From Acidobacteriota bacterium (lineage in GTDB: Bacteria > Acidobacteriota > Aminicenantia > Aminicenantales > Saccharicenantaceae), in NCBI GenBank assembly GCA_033549365.1, contig JAWSUF010000001.1:62001-126000 (forward strand): a stretch of 64,000 bases of DNA. The letters run 5' to 3'. The notes under the pieces are model-generated. The model did not search any database, had not been told where the DNA came from, and saw only the letters and a list, made by a program, of their open reading frames with translations. This document shows, in pieces, positions 59,944 to 64,000 of this stretch; position 1 is the first letter of the stretch; each line of letters opens with the position of its first letter. The translations under genes and the position numbers were made by a program.

Positions 59944-62037
59944 CTATTCCTCCTCAGGACGGATGCGGCCTTCCTTGACGGCGTCGGCGATGATTTTCTG
60001 CTGAATGTGGGCCGGGGCTTCTTCATAACTGGAGAATTCCATCAGGAACGACCCGCGGCCTCCGGTAATCGAGGTCAGGGTGGGTTCAAAGTCCAGCATT
60101 TCGGACATGGGAACCTGAGCCTTCAGGATACGCATGGTGCCTTTCTGTTCCATTCCCGACACCCGGCCGCGACGGCCGTTGAGGTTGCCCATGATATCGC
60201 CCATGTAGGCTTCCGGAGTGTAAACCTCAACCGACATGATCGGCTCGAGGATGGTCGGCCGGGCGTCCTTCATGGCCAGCTTGAAAGCCTTGGATGCGGC
60301 GATTTTGAAGGCGATGTCGGAAGAGTCGACATCGTGGTAGGATCCATCATAGAGAATGACCTTGAAATCGACCGCCGGATAACCGGCCAGAACGCCCTTC
60401 TTCCGGGCCTCCAGAACCCCCTTTTCGACCGAAGGGATGAAATTCTTGGGAATGGCGCCTCCGAAAATCTTGTCTTCGAATTCGAAGTCCTTGCCCCGCG
60501 GCAACGGTTCCATCTTGATCCAGACGTCGCCGAACTGGCCCCGGCCGCCCGTCTGTTTCTTGTGGCGACCCTGGACATCGGCCCGCCCTTTGATGGTTTC
60601 CTTGTAGGAAATTTTGGGCGGCTTGAGATCGACATCGACGTTGTAACGTTTCTTGAGTTTGTCGGTGATGATCCGGACGTGGAGTTCGCCGTTTCCCGAG
60701 ATCAGGAGCTGGGCCGTATCCGGATCGCGCTCGATCCGCACCGTCGGGTCTTCCTCCGTGATGCGGTGGGTGGCCTGGGAGATGCGGTCCTCGTCCGCCC
60801 GAGTCTTGGGTTCGATGGCGAAAGAGATGGACGGTTCGGGAAACGTGATGGCCGGAAGAACGACGCCGGATCCCTTGGCGGCCAGAGTTTCACCGGTGGC
60901 CGTCGCCTTGAGTTTGGCCGTGGCGATGATGTCCCCCGCTTTGGCCTGGGCGACCGGCGTCTGATCCTTGCCCTGGAGAAAAAAGAACCCGCCTAGTTTT
61001 TCATCGACGTCCTTCGAGCTATTGGAGATCAGAGCGTCACCTGCTGTCTTCCCGGAAAAAACGCGCATCAGGGTGATGCGCCCCGTATAGGGGTCGGAAA
61101 TGGTCTTGAAGACAAGCGCCGCGAAGGGTTGGTCGACCGAAGGAGCCAGGCTCTTGTCCTCATTTTTGATCCGAACCGGGATATCTCCTCTTTCCACGGG
61201 AGAAGGAAGGAACCGGACGATTCCGTCGAGAAGCGGTTGGATACCGATATTGGCCGTGGCCGAGGCGGCGAAGACGGGAAACAGCTGGCGGCGGAGAACA
61301 CCCGTCCGAAGCCCCGAAAGAAGCTCCTCGGAGGAAAGCTCCCCTTTTTCAAAATAGGTTTCCATGAGCGTCTCGTCGCTTTCGGCCACCATTTCGACGA
61401 GCTCCTTGCGCCGGCGTTCCGCGGCCTCGCGGAGTGCATCGGGAATATCCTGTTCCTGGAATTTCCCGTTTTCGTCACGCTCGAAAAGGAACGCTTTCCC
61501 TGAAATGAGATCGACGACGCCTCGAAAATCTTTTTCTTCCCCGATGGGCAACTGGACCGGCACGGCTTCACGGCCGAAAAACTGCTGGACGGACTCGAGG
61601 GTCCTCTCGAAACCGGCATTCTCCCGATCGAGTTTGTTGATGACCAGGATACGCGGCAGATCGAGTTCCGCGACCATGTCCCAGACCTTTTCCGTGCCGA
61701 CTTCGACCCCGGCGACTCCGCAGACCAAAACCGCGGCGGCATCGACGGCGCGGAGGGCCGTCCGGGCGTCCCAGAGGAAATTGCTGTATCCGGGGGTATC
61801 CACGACATTGATCCTGAGGTCGTTCCATTCGATCCCGCAAAGAGCACTGCTGATGGAGATCTTGCGGTCGATTTCCTCGGGCTCGAAGTCGGTGAGCGTG
61901 TTTCCCTTGTCGACCTTGGTCAACCTGTTGGTGACGCCGGTATCGAAGAGAAAGGCCGCCGCCAGCGACGTTTTCCCCGACGATCCGTGCCCGATAAGGG
62001 CCAGGTTCCTGATCTTGTCCGTCACGGTCTCATTCAT
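59944..62037 (-). CDS. EF-G-like translational GTPase
   Basis: A 697-residue protein with the five-domain elongation factor G plan. The G domain shows GHGSSGKTSL (P-loop, Lys22/Thr23), INVVDTPGYSNFLWD (G3; the usual DTPGHVDF His is replaced by Tyr) and NKLDRENAGF (G4). Later domains include KGRADVQGRHKKQTGGRGQFGDVW (domain IV) and EPIMSVEVYTPEAYMGDIMGNLNGRRG (domain V). The altered G3 motif and low similarity in the effector region mark it as an EF-G2/FusA2-like paralogue rather than the main EF-G. A role in ribosome recycling or stress is possible. AGGAGG lies 7 nt before the ATG. Confidence 0.92.
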   Translation of the reverse strand: MNETVTDKIRNLALIGHGSSGKTSLAAAFLFDTGVTNRLTKVDKGNTLTDFEPEEIDRKISISSALCGIEWNDLRINVVDTPGYSNFLWDARTALRAVDAAAVLVCGVAGVEVGTEKVWDMVAELDLPRILVINKLDRENAGFERTLESVQQFFGREAVPVQLPIGEEKDFRGVVDLISGKAFLFERDENGKFQEQDIPDALREAAERRRKELVEMVAESDETLMETYFEKGELSSEELLSGLRTGVLRRQLFPVFAASATANIGIQPLLDGIVRFLPSPVERGDIPVRIKNEDKSLAPSVDQPFAALVFKTISDPYTGRITLMRVFSGKTAGDALISNSSKDVDEKLGGFFFLQGKDQTPVAQAKAGDIIATAKLKATATGETLAAKGSGVVLPAITFPEPSISFAIEPKTRADEDRISQATHRITEEDPTVRIERDPDTAQLLISGNGELHVRIITDKLKKRYNVDVDLKPPKISYKETIKGRADVQGRHKKQTGGRGQFGDVWIKMEPLPRGKDFEFEDKIFGGAIPKNFIPSVEKGVLEARKKGVLAGYPAVDFKVILYDGSYHDVDSSDIAFKIAASKAFKLAMKDARPTILEPIMSVEVYTPEAYMGDIMGNLNGRRGRVSGMEQKGTMRILKAQVPMSEMLDFEPTLTSITGGRGSFLMEFSSYEEAPAHIQQKIIADAVKEGRIRPEEE

Positions 62038-62112
62038 CTCTGCGCCTCCTGATGCGGAAAATGTGTTTTCGTCCTCCAGGACCGTCGTTCTTGGAGAGGA
62101 GGAAAGAGGTAT

Positions 62113-62141
62113 ATCATAATAAAAAACGGCTCCGGGCTCAA
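62113..62141 (-). promoter_or_regulatory. Promoter of the EF-G-like gene
   Basis: Minus-strand TTGAGC (62136-62141), 17 bp, TATGAT (62113-62118). The -35 box overlaps the last codons of the upstream pseudouridine synthase gene. Confidence 0.5.
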
Positions 62142-63058
62142 GACAAATGGCGTTCTTCCCTCAGGATTTGTTCCAGATCGGCGGGGAGTTCCGAGATGAA
62201 GGTCATGGTCTCTCCCGAGCCGGGATGGACGAACGACAGCCTGTGGGCATGGAGAAAAAGCCGATGGCGCCGCCCCGGTGCTTTGCGTCGTCCGTAATGA
62301 ACGTCACCTGCGATAGGATGGCCGATGGAAGACATATGAACGCGGATCTGGTGGGTCCGGCCCGTGACCGGAGCGATCTCGAGAAGGCTTGTCTCCTGAA
62401 ACTCCTCGAGAACGACAAAGCGCGTCTCGGCGGACCGGGGCTTTCGGGTTTTCACGGACATGCGCTTCCCGTCCTTCCAGTGCCGTCCGAGAGGCCGATC
62501 GATGACACCGCCGCACTCCGGCATGCGGCCCATGACGAGCGCCAGGTAAATCTTGTGAACCTGACGATTTCTAAACTGGGCCTGAAGAGACAGATACGCC
62601 TCCCGGGTTCGGGCGACGACCAGCAGACCCGAGGTCTCCTTATCGAGGCGGTGGACGATGCCCGGCCGGTCCGGATCCCCCACTCCGGCCAGCTCGGGAT
62701 ACCTGTTGAGAAGTCCGTTGGCCAGAGTCCCATCCTTGACGCCCGCTCCCGGGTGGACGACCAGACCGGAAGGTTTTTCGACAACAAGGATCCAATCGTC
62801 GGAGTGACTGATCCCGAAATCGACATCCTGCGGACAAAGGCCGCTTTCCGGTTCATCGCACCAGAACAGGGACACTCTGTCCCCGGACCGGACCCGCCGG
62901 GCCGGGCGAACGGGCCGATCATTCACCCGAACCCGTCCGGCTGCGGCCATCTCGTGGATTTGGGATCGGGATAATTCCGGAAGCTTTCCGGCCAGAAAAA
63001 CATCGACCCGGGCCGGGATGTCCGGCCCGGCCTCGACCCGAAACTCCTTCTCAGGCAT
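62138..63058 (-). CDS. rluD: RluD-type 23S rRNA pseudouridine synthase
   Basis: A 306-residue RluA/RluD-family enzyme. An N-terminal S4 RNA-binding domain (about 17-70: RVDVFLAGKLPELSRSQIHEM...) precedes the catalytic domain. Its motif GIVHRLDKETSGLLVVART holds the catalytic Asp near residue 138, followed by KIYLALV and GRTHQIRVHMSSIGHPIAGD. RluD modifies uridines in helix 69 of 23S rRNA; the exact targets here are not provable. It overlaps lgt by 8 nt. Confidence 0.92.
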   Translation of the reverse strand: MPEKEFRVEAGPDIPARVDVFLAGKLPELSRSQIHEMAAAGRVRVNDRPVRPARRVRSGDRVSLFWCDEPESGLCPQDVDFGISHSDDWILVVEKPSGLVVHPGAGVKDGTLANGLLNRYPELAGVGDPDRPGIVHRLDKETSGLLVVARTREAYLSLQAQFRNRQVHKIYLALVMGRMPECGGVIDRPLGRHWKDGKRMSVKTRKPRSAETRFVVLEEFQETSLLEIAPVTGRTHQIRVHMSSIGHPIAGDVHYGRRKAPGRRHRLFLHAHRLSFVHPGSGETMTFISELPADLEQILREERHLS

Positions 63059-63851
63059 CCACCCTGTTTTTTTTCAGGAAAAGAGACAGGATCAGCCCCC
63101 CGGCCAAACCGACGATCGAGAACACCTGGGAGTAAGACAGGCTCGTCAACGCCGACGCACCATGAATGAGGTAGGCCTTGTCCGGATGGTCGCCGCGGAA
63201 AAACTCGGTGACAAAACGGATGATGGAATAATTGATGATATAGAGAACGAAGACCTGGCCGTGGTAGGTTTTTCGTTTCAACGCCCAGAACAAGATGCCG
63301 AAATTCAGAAAATTCAGGGCCGCCTCGTAGAGTTGCACCGGGTGCAGGGGAATGTTGAGGGGAATTCCCGTCAATTGATGGCCGTAGGCGTTGTTGAAAA
63401 CCGTTCCCCAGGGAAGAGCGCATTCGGTTCCGTAACAGCACCCCGCGCTGAAGCATCCGATCCGGCCGAAACCGTGACCGAGGGCCAGCGCCGGTCCGAT
63501 GATATCCGCCGTTCGCCAGGTGGGGATTTTCTTTTTGTAAAAATACCAGAGAGCGAAGACCACGCCGAAGGTGAGGCCTCCCTGAAAAACGCCGCCGGAC
63601 CGGGCCAGACTGAAGAGTTCGCGGGGATTCTCGAGATAAAACGACAGGCTGCCGAAGAACAGAATGAGCTTGGCGCCGATCAGAGAAACGATGATCGTGT
63701 AAAAAGCGGCATCCATGATTCTGGGAGCGTCGAGGCCCTGTTTGCGGGCTTGAACATAGAGAAACCACAATCCCAGTCCGACGCCGACGGCCAGCAGAAG
63801 GCCGTAGGTGTGGACGGTCAGCGGTCCGATGCGGACGAGGATGGGGAACAT
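63051..63851 (-). CDS. lgt: Prolipoprotein diacylglyceryl transferase
   Basis: A 266-residue polytopic enzyme (about seven membrane helices) that transfers diacylglycerol to the lipobox cysteine of prolipoproteins. Signature features are [25 protein letters not shown] and the Lgt motif [20 protein letters not shown] (the highly conserved GRxxNFxNxE-like loop appears here as [10 protein letters not shown]). [12 protein letters not shown] and [12 protein letters not shown] follow. The ATG at 63851 has AGGAGG 7 nt upstream; a longer frame overlaps lspA. The many lipobox proteins in this window depend on it. Confidence 0.93.
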   Translation of the reverse strand: MFPILVRIGPLTVHTYGLLLAVGVGLGLWFLYVQARKQGLDAPRIMDAAFYTIIVSLIGAKLILFFGSLSFYLENPRELFSLARSGGVFQGGLTFGVVFALWYFYKKKIPTWRTADIIGPALALGHGFGRIGCFSAGCCYGTECALPWGTVFNNAYGHQLTGIPLNIPLHPVQLYEAALNFLNFGILFWALKRKTYHGQVFVLYIINYSIIRFVTEFFRGDHPDKAYLIHGASALTSLSYSQVFSIVGLAGGLILSLFLKKNRVDA

Positions 63852-64000
63852 TCGGGTCTCCTCCTGAGATAAATCCAAACGAGAAGCAGGGCGCCCACCG
63901 TGATGCAGGAATCGGCGACATTGAAAAACGGCCAGTGGCGGCCCCGGATATGAAAGTCCAGAAAATCGATGACATATCCCCGGAACCATCTGTCGATCTG
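63818..64000 (-). CDS. lspA: Lipoprotein signal peptidase, partial (C-terminal end)
   Basis: The frame enters from the right edge and closes with a TGA at 63818-63820 after 60 codons. The visible part reads ...[16 protein letters not shown]..., [21 protein letters not shown]. The VxDFxDF and FNxADxxIxxG segments are those of signal peptidase II around its two catalytic Asp residues. The enzyme removes the signal peptide of prolipoproteins after Lgt has acted. Its last 11 codons overlap the start of lgt (34 nt). The N-terminal two thirds lie outside the window. Confidence 0.88.
   Translation of the reverse strand, partial: QIDRWFRGYVIDFLDFHIRGRHWPFFNVADSCITVGALLLVWIYLRRRPECSPSSSASDR

Overview
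The window is GC-rich (about 60 percent) bacterial chromosome packed with short-spaced, often overlapping genes. The protein families point to the Acidobacteriota/Aminicenantota neighbourhood. These include a VWFA-related protein of the type common in Acidobacteria, a DUF5107-TPR lipoprotein, a GH172 (DUF2961) lipoprotein, D-aminoacylase-type amidohydrolases, a secreted tricorn-like peptidase and aconitase B. This placement is an inference from gene content; there is no rRNA here. I saw no tRNA, insertion sequence, phage gene or CRISPR array.

Layout. (1) 1-1123, minus strand: a truncated deoxyhypusine-synthase-like protein and an HU/IHF protein. (2) 1231-9492, plus strand: a long probable operon of an NfeD-type protease, SPFH protein, SPOR protein, prfB (with a programmed +1 frameshift), DUF1844, ribF, pyrR, pyrC, rnc and a Cys-rich protein. 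(3) 9705-19339: mainly minus-strand secreted catabolic enzymes (D-aminoacylase, penicillin acylase, GH172, a beta-propeller lipoprotein), with a variant Nramp transporter and a truncated alpha/beta hydrolase relic. (4) 19518-24979: def-fmt, then an amino-sugar group (left-handed beta-helix protein, glmM, NagB-like), with a 50-residue MscL-like micro-gene between the two. (5) 24973-30572: a nucleotidyltransferase-like protein, a Tat-exported amidohydrolase, a small membrane protein and a GT39-like/TPR glycosyltransferase. (6) 30657-36878: a DUF4870 protein, a predicted outer-membrane barrel followed by a seven-PKD-repeat protein, and an M23 peptidase. (7) 36936-41488: an SDR, and acnB and mdh divergent across a long inverted repeat. 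(8) 41780-58196: periplasmic and lipoprotein hydrolases dominated by peptide degradation (C69 dipeptidase, tricorn-like S41, M14 carboxypeptidase, ChaN-PDZ) plus a threonine-synthase-like enzyme. (9) 58207-64000, minus strand: a POT peptide transporter, an EF-G-like GTPase, and rluD, lgt and lspA.

How it fits together: exported peptidases and acylases would break down peptides and N-acylated or D-amino acid compounds. The POT permease and cytoplasmic amino acid and TCA enzymes (AcnB, MDH) would then use the products, which suggests a protein-degrading heterotroph.

The observations most worth a second look are: the MscL-like micro-protein from which precisely the membrane part is missing; a 22-bp inverted repeat between the acnB and mdh promoters; five genes whose -10 box lies 6-9 bp from the start codon with no Shine-Dalgarno sequence (leaderless candidates beside strongly SD-led genes); an Nramp homologue with both metal-binding motifs altered; the frameshifted tricorn-like gene; and the orphan beta-barrel/PKD pair.
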